Positions 24,003 to 32,373 of a stretch of 64,000 nucleotides of DNA are shown piece by piece. The position numbers and the translations under genes were made by a program. The DNA comes from Fimbriimonadaceae bacterium (GTDB lineage Bacteria > Armatimonadota > Fimbriimonadia > Fimbriimonadales > Fimbriimonadaceae): contig CP075366.1 of NCBI GenBank assembly GCA_019454145.1, positions 1,219,564 to 1,283,563 on the forward strand, given 5' to 3'. Numbering within the stretch: the first letter of the stretch is position 1; the number at the start of each line of letters is the position of its first letter. Under the pieces are notes generated by a model that saw only the letters and a list, made by a program, of their open reading frames with translations, was not told the DNA's origin and did not search any database.

Positions 24003-26093
24003 ATGACAACTGCTGAACACGAATCCCAAACTTGGCAGACCGCAGATTATTCGTCTTCGGTTACCATTGGTGAGTTTTTCAAAACCATCAAACGTAATGC
24101 CGGAGTTTTCTGGACAACGCTCGTCACAGTGCTGTTGCTCGGCGTGGTTGTTTCACTGCTCATTCCCGCTAAGTATGCTGCCGCATCCGAGGTCTTAGTA
24201 GAAGGTGCAGCCGCTAACGGCCAAGTTTCCACGCCAGACAACGTACTAGCAGAACTTTCGATTCCCAACGCAGCATTTGCTCTCACCACACTCGTAGAAC
24301 TCCTCCAATCTCAAGAAGTTTATTTCCGCGTTTTGGATGCCTCAGGAATTAAAGCTCCAACCACAAAAGAAGAGCTAGACGCCCTGCCAAAAGTATTTGT
24401 TCGCCAAAAGGAAGACTCCAACATCTTCATTGTTACCGTTGAAGGCGGCAAAAAAGAGGACGTCATCAAGATGGCCCAAAACTATGCGGAGGAATTCCGC
24501 AAGTATGCAGATAGCTTCCGCAAAGAGGCCTCAAGTAATGCTGTTCAATTTATGCAAGGCAAAATTGATGAAGAAAAGGCATTGCTGAAGCAAGCTGAAA
24601 ATGAATTCACTGCCTTTAAGAGTGCAAACCAGGTCGTGGATTCAACAGCTGAACTTCAATTCCGCCTCGGCCTTGTCTCTACCACAGAGCAGGCTCTTTC
24701 TGATGCCCGAGCCAGAGAAGCTTCTGCAATTGCCGCAGTCAACATTCTCAAGCAAGAACTCTCCAAGATTCCAGAAGTTCGGGAACGAGTGGCAGAGTTC
24801 AATAATATGCAAATTATCCTTGATATTAAGAAGCAACTCACTCTTCTCAATATCAAACGAGTTGAACTTCTGCAAGTATATCAACCAACTGCCAAGCAAG
24901 TTAAAGAAGTTGATGCCCAAATCAAAGTCCAAGAACAATTTTTGGCTGAGCAAGAGAAAGAATTAAAGCCAAATATTAAGGAATCGAACCCTGAATGGGA
25001 TAACGCCCAGCGCCGATATTCAGAGGCACTGGCCGAGCGAGAAGCGGCGATTTCTCGAGCAGCTGAACTTCAACAGCTATCGGATAACCGCACAAACCGT
25101 CTTAACCAACTTGCTAATCTGACAAAAGATCAGCGAGAATATGAGCGCAAGTTAGTAGAGCACACTCAAACTGTCTCTAATATGACTGAACTGCTCAACA
25201 GAGTTAAGTTGCGCGACAACAACCTCAAAAGCGGGGTTCAAGCTCTAACCCGCGCTGTATTCCCTCAGCAGTCTCAACCGAACTGGATCATCAATATGGC
25301 GATTGCCACAATCCTCGGTTTGACCCTTGCTGTCGTCTTCTCTATGGTGCGCGATTCGGTTCAAGATCGAGTCAACTCCAAAGAAGAGGCCTTCCTTCTT
25401 TCTGGTCTCAGCCCTCTTGCTCACATTCCAGAACGAAGCCGAAGCAAGCATCCGATCATTACCAATCCTCAAACAAATATGGCCTTTGAGTCGTATCGGG
25501 TTTTGCGGTCTAACATCGCCGTTCATTCACGAAGGGCAGATCTAAAAACATTGACCGTGACAAGTACCTTGAGAAAGGAAGGAAAGTCAGTTATCGCTGC
25601 TAACCTTGCAGTCGCTTACGTGCTTAATGGACAGCGGACGATTCTGGTTGATGCCAACCTTCGATATCCCAATGCCCACACTTTGTTCGGGTTGAATGAA
25701 AAGCCTGGTCTTGGCGACTTGCTTTTGGGAACTGCGACAGTAAACGATGTGCTTCAGCCTAGCAGCGTAGATGGCCTGTACATCGTAACCGCTGGTACTG
25801 TGCCAGCCAATGCAACCGAGGTCATTGGTTCGCCACGTATGCAAGAAATTATCAATCTGCTTTCCGAGCAGTGCGACATGGTGATCTTTGATGCACCTCA
25901 TGTATCTGGCCTTGCTGATGCTCAATCACTTGCGGCTGTCACTGATGCTGCGGTGATCGTGACCGAAATCGGTAAGCCATCTAAGAGCGAATATAAGGAA
26001 GCGGTTTCTATTTTGGATGCCGCATCGCCAGCGTTGCTTGGCATGGTAGAAAATAAAGTCAGTGCCAAAGAAGCTCACTTAACCAAAATCTAA
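24003..26093 (+). CDS. Wzc-like polysaccharide co-polymerase with degenerate tyrosine-kinase domain
   Basis: 696 residues. A helix at ~33-55, a Wzz-type N-terminal domain, a long coiled coil (~170-400), a second helix (~422-442), then a cytoplasmic BY-kinase-like ATPase (~490-690). Walker A is STLRKEGKSVIAANLA (~518-533) and Walker B VIFDAPH (~628). Walker A' reads ILVDANLRYP where active kinases have D-x-D-x-R, and no C-terminal tyrosine cluster exists (it ends KEAHLTKI). It probably sets chain length or export of the polysaccharide without normal autophosphorylation. Followed by a strong terminator. Confidence 0.88.
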   Translation: MTTAEHESQTWQTADYSSSVTIGEFFKTIKRNAGVFWTTLVTVLLLGVVVSLLIPAKYAAASEVLVEGAAANGQVSTPDNVLAELSIPNAAFALTTLVELLQSQEVYFRVLDASGIKAPTTKEELDALPKVFVRQKEDSNIFIVTVEGGKKEDVIKMAQNYAEEFRKYADSFRKEASSNAVQFMQGKIDEEKALLKQAENEFTAFKSANQVVDSTAELQFRLGLVSTTEQALSDARAREASAIAAVNILKQELSKIPEVRERVAEFNNMQIILDIKKQLTLLNIKRVELLQVYQPTAKQVKEVDAQIKVQEQFLAEQEKELKPNIKESNPEWDNAQRRYSEALAEREAAISRAAELQQLSDNRTNRLNQLANLTKDQREYERKLVEHTQTVSNMTELLNRVKLRDNNLKSGVQALTRAVFPQQSQPNWIINMAIATILGLTLAVVFSMVRDSVQDRVNSKEEAFLLSGLSPLAHIPERSRSKHPIITNPQTNMAFESYRVLRSNIAVHSRRADLKTLTVTSTLRKEGKSVIAANLAVAYVLNGQRTILVDANLRYPNAHTLFGLNEKPGLGDLLLGTATVNDVLQPSSVDGLYIVTAGTVPANATEVIGSPRMQEIINLLSEQCDMVIFDAPHVSGLADAQSLAAVTDAAVIVTEIGKPSKSEYKEAVSILDAASPALLGMVENKVSAKEAHLTKI

Positions 26094-26108
26094 TAGAAGC
26101 TAACTTCT

Positions 26109-26147
26109 AAAAAGAAGGTCAAGGTAAAAACCTTGACCTTCTTTTTT
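26109..26147. terminator. Bidirectional Rho-independent terminator
   Basis: AAAAGAAGGTCAAGG, a TAAAAA loop and CCTTGACCTTCTTTT form a 15-bp stem with A- and T-runs on both sides, serving the convergent Wzc-like and flippase genes. Confidence 0.95.
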
Positions 26148-27517
26148 CATATTTTCGAGACGAGCAGTTCGGACTTAAATTCCGCCCGACCAGCAAGAAT
26201 CGCCTTACCCAACACAAACCCGCCCATCAAGATCATCGCTCCGAGAGAAGCAGTCATCGCCTGAAGCATTCCCACCAATCCATTTGCTTTGATGAGCGGA
26301 ATTCCGACCGATATGACAATGATCGCTTGCAACACGCCCAAAGTGGCTGAAGTTTTGAGTTGATCGTAGGCATACAGCAACTGCGAAATACCCACTTCAA
26401 ATGCGCCTAAAAAGATCACAAAGCCTAAATAGGCTGCAAGCGGTTGAGTGATCACTACTTGCTTTCCGGTATACAAAAACTCGGCGACCGGCACACCAGC
26501 GAAAGCAACCGTAAGACCAGCACATGTTGCTATGAATAGTAATGCGGAGCCCAGCTTAATAATTCCGTGCTTAATCCATGGCCAATCATTGGTCTTGACC
26601 GCATTGCTAAATGAGGGCCAAGTGGAGCCAGCGAGCATTGCATAAAGCGTTTCAGTTAGTAAGAACCACGTTAGCATCATTGCGCCTGTCGCAGGGGAAC
26701 CAACTGGGCCAAACTTTGCCACAATCAAAACCACTCCTTGACGGGTTAAGATGTTTCCACTTGATGTGAGTGTAAAAAGCAAGTTCGACGAAAAGAGGTT
26801 TTTTGCCTTCTGCTTATCTACAATTGAAAAACTAGGTTTAAGATAAGTCCGATCCTTTTTGAGCAAGCGGTACATATTGACCGATTGCATCAGGATAGGA
26901 ATTCCGTGCAAAGCAAAAATGACTCCGATTGCATTTGGGTTCCAATAGCAAATTGCTAAACTCACGGGAATGCTCAGCCCATAGGCAATCATGGCAACCA
27001 AACGCGGTTTATAGGCTTCCAGATACCCTTCGTAGGCAAACGTAAACGTGGAAAGGAAGTTCTGAAAGGCCACCAAGACAATAAACATGTAGTAACCGAA
27101 TCTCATTTGCGCTGAATAAGGAGCGATTGTCTCTCCAAATAAAGCCTGCATCGGATAGATAAGCCCAACGACTGCCGCGATAGAAATGATAATGGTTGTA
27201 GATACAAGAGAGACGAAAAGTGCCGAAGCAAACCACGTTGATTCTTCTTGTTCGTCAGGATGAGAAGCGTACTTTGTCAGCTTCATCGTAATGCCTGGCC
27301 CGTGACCGAGATTAGCTAAGCCCAATACGCTTCCCAGTACGGCGAGAACCGCAAACACCTGAAAGCCGCCACCTAAAGTGCGCTCAGCAAAGGGCAACGC
27401 CAAAAACTGAATTCCTACCCCGAATACTTTTGAAAATATTGAAGTGAGAATACTGAGCCGTATGTTTTTGGCCCGCTTTCCACGGGCTAATCCAACGCTA
27501 TCGGCTCCATCTAACAT
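26147..27517 (-). CDS. Wzx-like polysaccharide flippase (MOP superfamily)
   Basis: 456 residues with about 12 membrane helices. The N-terminus (NIRLSILTSIFSKVFGVGIQFLALPFAERTLG) matches the first helix pair of lipid-linked oligosaccharide flippases, and the loop LGLANLGHGPGITMKLTKY continues the pattern. It would turn the undecaprenyl-linked glycan built by neighbouring transferases to the outer face of the inner membrane. ATG 27517 has no strong ribosome site. Stands just downstream of the exosortase pair on the same strand but separated by 62 bases. Confidence 0.85.
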   Translation of the reverse strand: MLDGADSVGLARGKRAKNIRLSILTSIFSKVFGVGIQFLALPFAERTLGGGFQVFAVLAVLGSVLGLANLGHGPGITMKLTKYASHPDEQEESTWFASALFVSLVSTTIIISIAAVVGLIYPMQALFGETIAPYSAQMRFGYYMFIVLVAFQNFLSTFTFAYEGYLEAYKPRLVAMIAYGLSIPVSLAICYWNPNAIGVIFALHGIPILMQSVNMYRLLKKDRTYLKPSFSIVDKQKAKNLFSSNLLFTLTSSGNILTRQGVVLIVAKFGPVGSPATGAMMLTWFLLTETLYAMLAGSTWPSFSNAVKTNDWPWIKHGIIKLGSALLFIATCAGLTVAFAGVPVAEFLYTGKQVVITQPLAAYLGFVIFLGAFEVGISQLLYAYDQLKTSATLGVLQAIIVISVGIPLIKANGLVGMLQAMTASLGAMILMGGFVLGKAILAGRAEFKSELLVSKI

Positions 27518-27579
27518 CGGCGTATTCCAGAGTTCAGTTTGTCAGACTTTATAGCCTACAAAGCGCAACTACCAAGGAA

Positions 27580-28230
27580 TTACATGACCCCATTGGTGTT
27601 TTCATCAAGCGTGTCGAGGTATTTGACTGCAAACTCAACCAGCTGATCCGCATCAACATCTGGGGTCAGACCAATGAATCGGTAGGAGTATCCGATTTGA
27701 CGTTGAAATGGAGCTTTAATCTTAGATTTTAGGAATCCCCATTTTGCTTGGTCATATGAACTAAAACCTTCTGGATGTCGAAAAATGTACATCGCCTCTC
27801 TCGGCAACGCACCTGGCTTGCGAATTGTCATCCAACTTACAGGGATTTTGCCGTGACGCTTGGTCTCAATAAACCGTTCTTCAACAACCATGAGCTCCCA
27901 GCCTTGGGCATTGAAACAAACCCTTTGATCATGGAATGATTCCATTGACTCGCCCGCGATCGCCACTACGTCAATCTGTTTTCCATCTGGCCGCTCCATG
28001 AGTTGACAGGCAATCCCAATTGGCTTCAAGAGATCGTATGTCGTCTTATCCATTTTGTAGCTGATCTTTGAATCGAACGATTCTGGTCGGAGAACGTAGC
28101 CATCGTTTTCCGTTAGCATTTTCTCTTCAACCCACGATTCCGGCAGTGGATCCGTCTTCCTCTGTCCCATATAGGAAATGGCCGCCATTGAAGCCATTAA
28201 GACAACGAGGACAACAATCAACTTCTTCAT
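27580..28230 (-). CDS. Exosortase-associated protein EpsI-like
   Basis: About 216 residues. One N-terminal membrane helix (KKLIVVLVVLMASMAAISYMG), then a periplasmic EpsI/DUF3485 domain with LRPESFDSKI near the start, ISWMTIRKPG-like strand (SWMTIRKPGALPREAMYIF) and GYSYRFIGLTPDVDAD. EpsI proteins accompany exosortases and exopolysaccharide export; the activity is not known. ATG 28230 overlaps the exosortase stop as ATGA, so they are translated together, confirming the functional pairing. Confidence 0.88.
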   Translation of the reverse strand: MKKLIVVLVVLMASMAAISYMGQRKTDPLPESWVEEKMLTENDGYVLRPESFDSKISYKMDKTTYDLLKPIGIACQLMERPDGKQIDVVAIAGESMESFHDQRVCFNAQGWELMVVEERFIETKRHGKIPVSWMTIRKPGALPREAMYIFRHPEGFSSYDQAKWGFLKSKIKAPFQRQIGYSYRFIGLTPDVDADQLVEFAVKYLDTLDENTNGVM

Positions 28231-29180
28231 ACTTTCCATCCCAATTTCTTCGACAAAACGTAAAGCAGCCAGAAGGCAAGAATTAGAGTCAGATAACTTC
28301 CATAATCATGGAATAGATATCCTGCTTCGGAACTGACTTGATCTCCAAATATTCCGATAATCGCAATTCGCAACGAGTTAATCGCAACTGCCAGTGGCAA
28401 CCCGACAGCGATAAGAATCAAGTTCCCCCACCATTTGAGCCTTGCGATAAGCAATATGAACACTGTGGAAGCCAACAAGGCTAATGTCAACTTCATCCCG
28501 CTGCATGCCGCAGCGATTTCTAGCACAAAATTATCGAGATGAATGGTCGTCGGGTTATCTCGAAACGGATTTAGTCCGATCACTTTCAGAATTGCATATG
28601 CACCGTCGGTGCTCCAAATCTGCAGTTGGTTCGTATGGTCGTCTATCAACCGGTTCCACATCGGTAAGCCAACCGATGCGAACAGGAGCGCGGGTGACAT
28701 GGCGAGAGCCCGTCTAAATCCGTAGATCATCCATGCAAGCGTACAAAGCGCAGCGATAAAAAGCGCGGACTGCACCAATACAAAGAAGTAAGCCCATGCT
28801 GCAATAACGCCTAAAACCAATAAGGCCACAAATAGAGGCATTGGAGCCCAAGTTGGTTTTGGCGGATACTTTTGAATTCGGTCGCGATTTGCATAAAGAA
28901 TATAGGCTATGCCAAACGGCACGAGTGGTCCGTGCTGGTAGTAGCCATCCATATTAGACCAGAACCCAAGCGTGGCACTGATTAGCTGCCAGAACACTGC
29001 CATTAACAAGCCAACAAGTAAAAACCCAATTAAAACTTCAGTCTGGAACAGCCACTCAAGAAAGGAGCGCGGTTGTAGTGCAGGGAACCAGTTCGTCTGG
29101 TTCTCATGTGGCTCAGCCTGAGTCGGTATATTTTCCCCTGTCATCAACGGGCTATCGCTACTCATCTCGTTTGTATCCAT
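28227..29180 (-). CDS. Exosortase (PEP-CTERM sorting transpeptidase)
   Basis: About 317 residues with eight or so helices. The catalytic triad is visible: cysteine in EIAAACSGMKLT (~226), arginine in AINSLRIAIIG (~271) and histidine in LFHDYGSYL (~291). Exosortases cleave PEP-CTERM signals in the inner membrane; two candidate substrates lie at 53609-54955. The N-terminal ~45 residues before the first helix are hydrophilic. I chose ATG 29180; TTG 29195 and ATG 29165 are possible. Next to glycan genes, as usual for this system. Confidence 0.93.
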   Translation of the reverse strand: MDTNEMSSDSPLMTGENIPTQAEPHENQTNWFPALQPRSFLEWLFQTEVLIGFLLVGLLMAVFWQLISATLGFWSNMDGYYQHGPLVPFGIAYILYANRDRIQKYPPKPTWAPMPLFVALLVLGVIAAWAYFFVLVQSALFIAALCTLAWMIYGFRRALAMSPALLFASVGLPMWNRLIDDHTNQLQIWSTDGAYAILKVIGLNPFRDNPTTIHLDNFVLEIAAACSGMKLTLALLASTVFILLIARLKWWGNLILIAVGLPLAVAINSLRIAIIGIFGDQVSSEAGYLFHDYGSYLTLILAFWLLYVLSKKLGWKV

Positions 29181-29342
29181 CAATTCAATAGCCAATCCGG
29201 CTCAATCGTTCCAACTCTGGGAGAAACACTGGCTTTATTCCCTGGTTTTCTACGGCTTCAATCCTACACTCATTGCGATTACAATAGTACTGAATGGTCA
29301 ACCTTCCCGATTTTATCACGGTTTGAACTCAATTCTTGGAGC

Positions 29343-30032
29343 TTAGTAAGCCCCTTTAGCTCGAACCAGTGACTTAATCGTACTCATCAGCACCCAGATA
29401 TCGCCGCCAAATGTTGCCGATTGATAATAGGAGTTGTCGAGGTTCACTCGCTCTTGATAAGTAGTGTCATTCCGCCCGCTGCATTGCCACAAACCGGCGC
29501 AACCTGGCTTCATCCGCTTGTACACCTCAAACACGTTTCCATACTTGTATGCTTCATTTGGCACAATTGGTCGTGGTCCCACTAAGCTCATGTGTCCAAG
29601 AAAAACATTCAGTAGTTGAGGTAGTTCGTCTAGACTCGACTTACGGAGAAAGTCGCCAAATTTAATCAATCTAGGATCATTTTTGAGTTTGTAAGTCTCT
29701 TCAAACTCCACTCTCAAATCATCATTGGTAGCAAGTAGTTCTTTCAAAATTGCGTCGGAATCTTTGCGCATACTTCGAAATTTGTATATCCAAAAAATTT
29801 CGCCTCGCAAGCCTATTCGCTTCTGCTTGTAAAAAATGGGAGCACCATCACCCAGCATCACGATAAGCGAGATCACCAAAAATACAGGAAACAGAACTAC
29901 GAGGCCGATTCCAGAAGCAACAATATCAAAACCCCTTTTCAACGTTTGGTACCAAAGATTTTCATAAGACCCAGGTGCGAATGCACCGAGCTCAATAACA
30001 TTTTCCCTAACAACCCTCTTTTGCCCGAGCAT
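29343..30032 (-). CDS. Membrane phosphoglycosyl transferase starting glycan synthesis (paralog 1)
   Basis: 229 residues: the short catalytic form of the WbaP/PglC family. One N-terminal membrane segment (FDIVASGIGLVVLFPVFLVISLIVM), then IFYKQKRIGLRGEIFWIYKFRSM, KNDPRLIKFGDFLRKSSLDELPQL, LVGPRP and GCAGLWQCSGRND. It transfers a sugar phosphate from a UDP-sugar to undecaprenyl phosphate. It is closely similar to the gene at 31116-31823, the two flanking a sugar epimerase. Donor sugar unknown. Confidence 0.92.
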   Translation of the reverse strand: MLGQKRVVRENVIELGAFAPGSYENLWYQTLKRGFDIVASGIGLVVLFPVFLVISLIVMLGDGAPIFYKQKRIGLRGEIFWIYKFRSMRKDSDAILKELLATNDDLRVEFEETYKLKNDPRLIKFGDFLRKSSLDELPQLLNVFLGHMSLVGPRPIVPNEAYKYGNVFEVYKRMKPGCAGLWQCSGRNDTTYQERVNLDNSYYQSATFGGDIWVLMSTIKSLVRAKGAY

Positions 30033-30096
30033 ACGTGATTCTCAAAGAAGCACGTTCCATGCCAAAGCAGAAAATATTTACGCGAATTAACTAGGT

Positions 30097-31044
30097 TCAA
30101 TTTGAACCTTGAGATTTTAGCCATTCTGCTTTCCAGGCTTTGATGTAATCAGGAAGGCGAATTTGCGGTGACCAGCCTAGTTCTGCTTGTGCCCTACTTT
30201 CGTATGCAAGTGATGTAAATCGTTCGCCTGTTCGCTCAGGAATAAACTCATAAGGGTGGTCGAACATTTCGACAACCTCAAGAATTGTCCAGTTCTCGCC
30301 ACTGCCGAGTAGATAGTTATCGCCATCCCCTTTTTCTGCGGCAAGCACAAGGCCACGCACAATGTCGTCTACGTGAGTAAAGTCTCGTTTTTGCGTACCT
30401 GGGGTCACGACGGTAAGCGGCAAGCCTTGCTTTACTTTTTCCTCAAACAATCCAATGACTGCTGCGTAGTTACCCGTCAGGATCTGCCCTGGGCCATACA
30501 CGTTGTAGAAGTAAGTGATCGCGAAATCCAGTCCAAACCAATCCTTCATGTTGTGGATGAGTTCAATATTCTTGGCTTTCATCCAAGCGTATGGAGACAG
30601 ATGTTCATCCTTACCTTCGTTTCCAAATTTAGAGCTAGAACCTGCATAAATCAACTTCGATCCGTTGCGGCGGCAGTAATCAACAACTTTAAAAGTTCCG
30701 GTTTGATTAAATTGAGCGCAGAACTCGATATCCAGAAAGCTCCTAACAATCCGTGAAAATTCTCCAAGATGAAAAACATATTTTGGGGTGGCCGGCAGGA
30801 AATCTAACCCGTCCATAGTGGCTGCATCCAAGTACATTAACCTCGGATCTTGATGATGGTTATCAGTTGAACCAGTAAAATAGTTATCAACGCTCACAAT
30901 TCTATGATTTGGGAAATGAGTGAGCAGAGCCGGGATCAATCGTCCACCGATAAAGCCCGCCCCACCAGTCACAACAATCAAATCGTTGCTTTGGGCTTCA
31001 TTCCAAAACTGAGTCTCTCCAACTACCGATCCCACAACTTTCAT
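30097..31044 (-). CDS. NAD-dependent nucleotide-sugar epimerase/dehydratase (SDR family)
   Basis: About 315 residues. NAD-binding loop VVTGGAGFIGGRLI near residue 24, a Ser-Ser-Ser catalytic strand (LIYAGSSSKFG) and the YxxxK pair (SPYAWMKAKN), followed by YNVYGPGQ and RDFTHVDDIVRGL, all of extended SDR sugar epimerases such as GalE or related enzymes. A ~20-residue N-terminal extension precedes the Rossmann fold. ATG 31044 chosen because the frame above it begins with TTG. Lies between two phosphoglycosyl transferase paralogs and may supply or modify their sugar donor. Confidence 0.88.
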   Translation of the reverse strand: MKVVGSVVGETQFWNEAQSNDLIVVTGGAGFIGGRLIPALLTHFPNHRIVSVDNYFTGSTDNHHQDPRLMYLDAATMDGLDFLPATPKYVFHLGEFSRIVRSFLDIEFCAQFNQTGTFKVVDYCRRNGSKLIYAGSSSKFGNEGKDEHLSPYAWMKAKNIELIHNMKDWFGLDFAITYFYNVYGPGQILTGNYAAVIGLFEEKVKQGLPLTVVTPGTQKRDFTHVDDIVRGLVLAAEKGDGDNYLLGSGENWTILEVVEMFDHPYEFIPERTGERFTSLAYESRAQAELGWSPQIRLPDYIKAWKAEWLKSQGSN

Positions 31045-31115
31045 ACTGATTCCGGATAAAAGATCAAGCACAATCAATGCCAGACCGATTCATTCTGCGA
31101 TAGCATTATTAAAGT

Positions 31116-31823
31116 TTAATAGGCCCCGCGTGCTAGCAGCATCGCTTTAACAGTGTTCCAAAGCACCACGAAATCCCGGCGGAACGAGGCATCGCGATAA
31201 TATTCTTCATTGAGAGCCATCCGAGCCTCATAACTGACATCGTTACGACCACTCGCCTGCCACAGCCCCGCACAACCGGGTTTCATCTTCTTGTAAGTTT
31301 CAATCCGGTCGCCCATTTTCTCGACTTCACTCAGCAACATCGGGCGGGGACCAACAATACTCATACGGCCGATAAGCACGTTCAAAAACTGAGGTAACTC
31401 ATCTAAGCTGGTAGCTCTCATAAATTTTCCGAAGCGTATGAGACGTGGGTCATTTTTCAGTTTGAAAGTCTGTTCGTACTCTTTGCGGGCTTCTGGATCC
31501 TTTTCAAGAATCTCGGCTAAAACTTTTTCCGCATCCTTCCGCATAGTTCGGAATTTGTACATCCAAAATACTTCGCCATATTGACCAATTCGTTTCTGTT
31601 TAAAGAAAATTGGTCCTCCATCCGCACTCACGACAATTGCACCAAGAATTAAAAACACTGGCGCGAAAATAATTAGACCAGCCGCAGACAAACCAATATC
31701 AGCCGTGCGTTTCATAAATTTGAAGCTGGGCTGTTCATAACGAGGAAGAGAACGAGGGCCTTTGCCACCTTTACGTTCTCGCTTTGAGGAGCTTGCCTCT
31801 ACCAACGGCTGTTCCGTAATCAT
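31116..31823 (-). CDS. Membrane phosphoglycosyl transferase (paralog 2)
   Basis: 235 residues with a basic N-terminal tail (KRERKGGKGPRSLPRYEQ), one membrane segment, then IFFKQKRIGQYGEVFWMYKFRTM, KNDPRLIRFGKFMRATSLDELPQF, IVGPRP and GCAGLWQASGRND. Nearly every motif matches the protein at 29343-30032, so this is a duplicate or diverged partner. It would start a second lipid-linked glycan or accept another donor. Confidence 0.92.
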   Translation of the reverse strand: MITEQPLVEASSSKRERKGGKGPRSLPRYEQPSFKFMKRTADIGLSAAGLIIFAPVFLILGAIVVSADGGPIFFKQKRIGQYGEVFWMYKFRTMRKDAEKVLAEILEKDPEARKEYEQTFKLKNDPRLIRFGKFMRATSLDELPQFLNVLIGRMSIVGPRPMLLSEVEKMGDRIETYKKMKPGCAGLWQASGRNDVSYEARMALNEEYYRDASFRRDFVVLWNTVKAMLLARGAY

Positions 31824-31975
31824 CCCAATCCAAATAAGGTCAAGTTTCGTGACAATTCACGACGACCAGCAAGACCTAGCAAAAATGACGCTTTTGGGCC
31901 TTTGCTTGTTCCAATACAATGAGGTCTGCACTGACCTCTCCCTCTATTATATCTATAACCTTGGTGAACGTACGG

Positions 31976-32317
31976 TTAATTGTAGTTTTGGCCCGTGAAA
32001 GTATGCGCCGGCTGCATGTAAGTTACATCAACGGCTGGTTTCCACTGGGAAAGACTCGCCTCAGGGTAGATGTCGATTCCTGCGGCACTCTTAGCCGTAT
32101 ATCCGAATGCTAACGATCCGACAAGCACCAGGGCCACTGCTGCAACGGTTGCAAACATTTTGAGTTCAAACAAAACCAGGCTTCCCACCGGGCTATCGGC
32201 AAAGCGTTCCCATTCGCTCGGACGTTCGATAAGATCAGGTCTTGCCTGATCTACCGGAAAAATGATGATCTGCGTCGGCTGCAGAATTTCCGGTGCAGTC
32301 TTACGTAGTGCTCCCAT
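31976..32317 (-). CDS. Small single-helix membrane protein, unknown
   Basis: 113 residues: a cytoplasmic N-terminal part (~60, with PTQIIIFPVDQARPDLIERP), one helix (ATVAAVALVLVGSLAFGY) and a short outer tail. No family recognised. It ends 152 bases before the transferase gene downstream and starts 56 bases after glmS on the same strand; perhaps co-transcribed with glmS. The frame has normal composition and a good helix, but it might still be a false gene. Confidence 0.55.
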   Translation of the reverse strand: MGALRKTAPEILQPTQIIIFPVDQARPDLIERPSEWERFADSPVGSLVLFELKMFATVAAVALVLVGSLAFGYTAKSAAGIDIYPEASLSQWKPAVDVTYMQPAHTFTGQNYN

Positions 32318-32373
32318 GGTTCCAATAGTCGGAACATGGAACGTGCCAATTTAGGTTGATCTCACCCGTAAAA

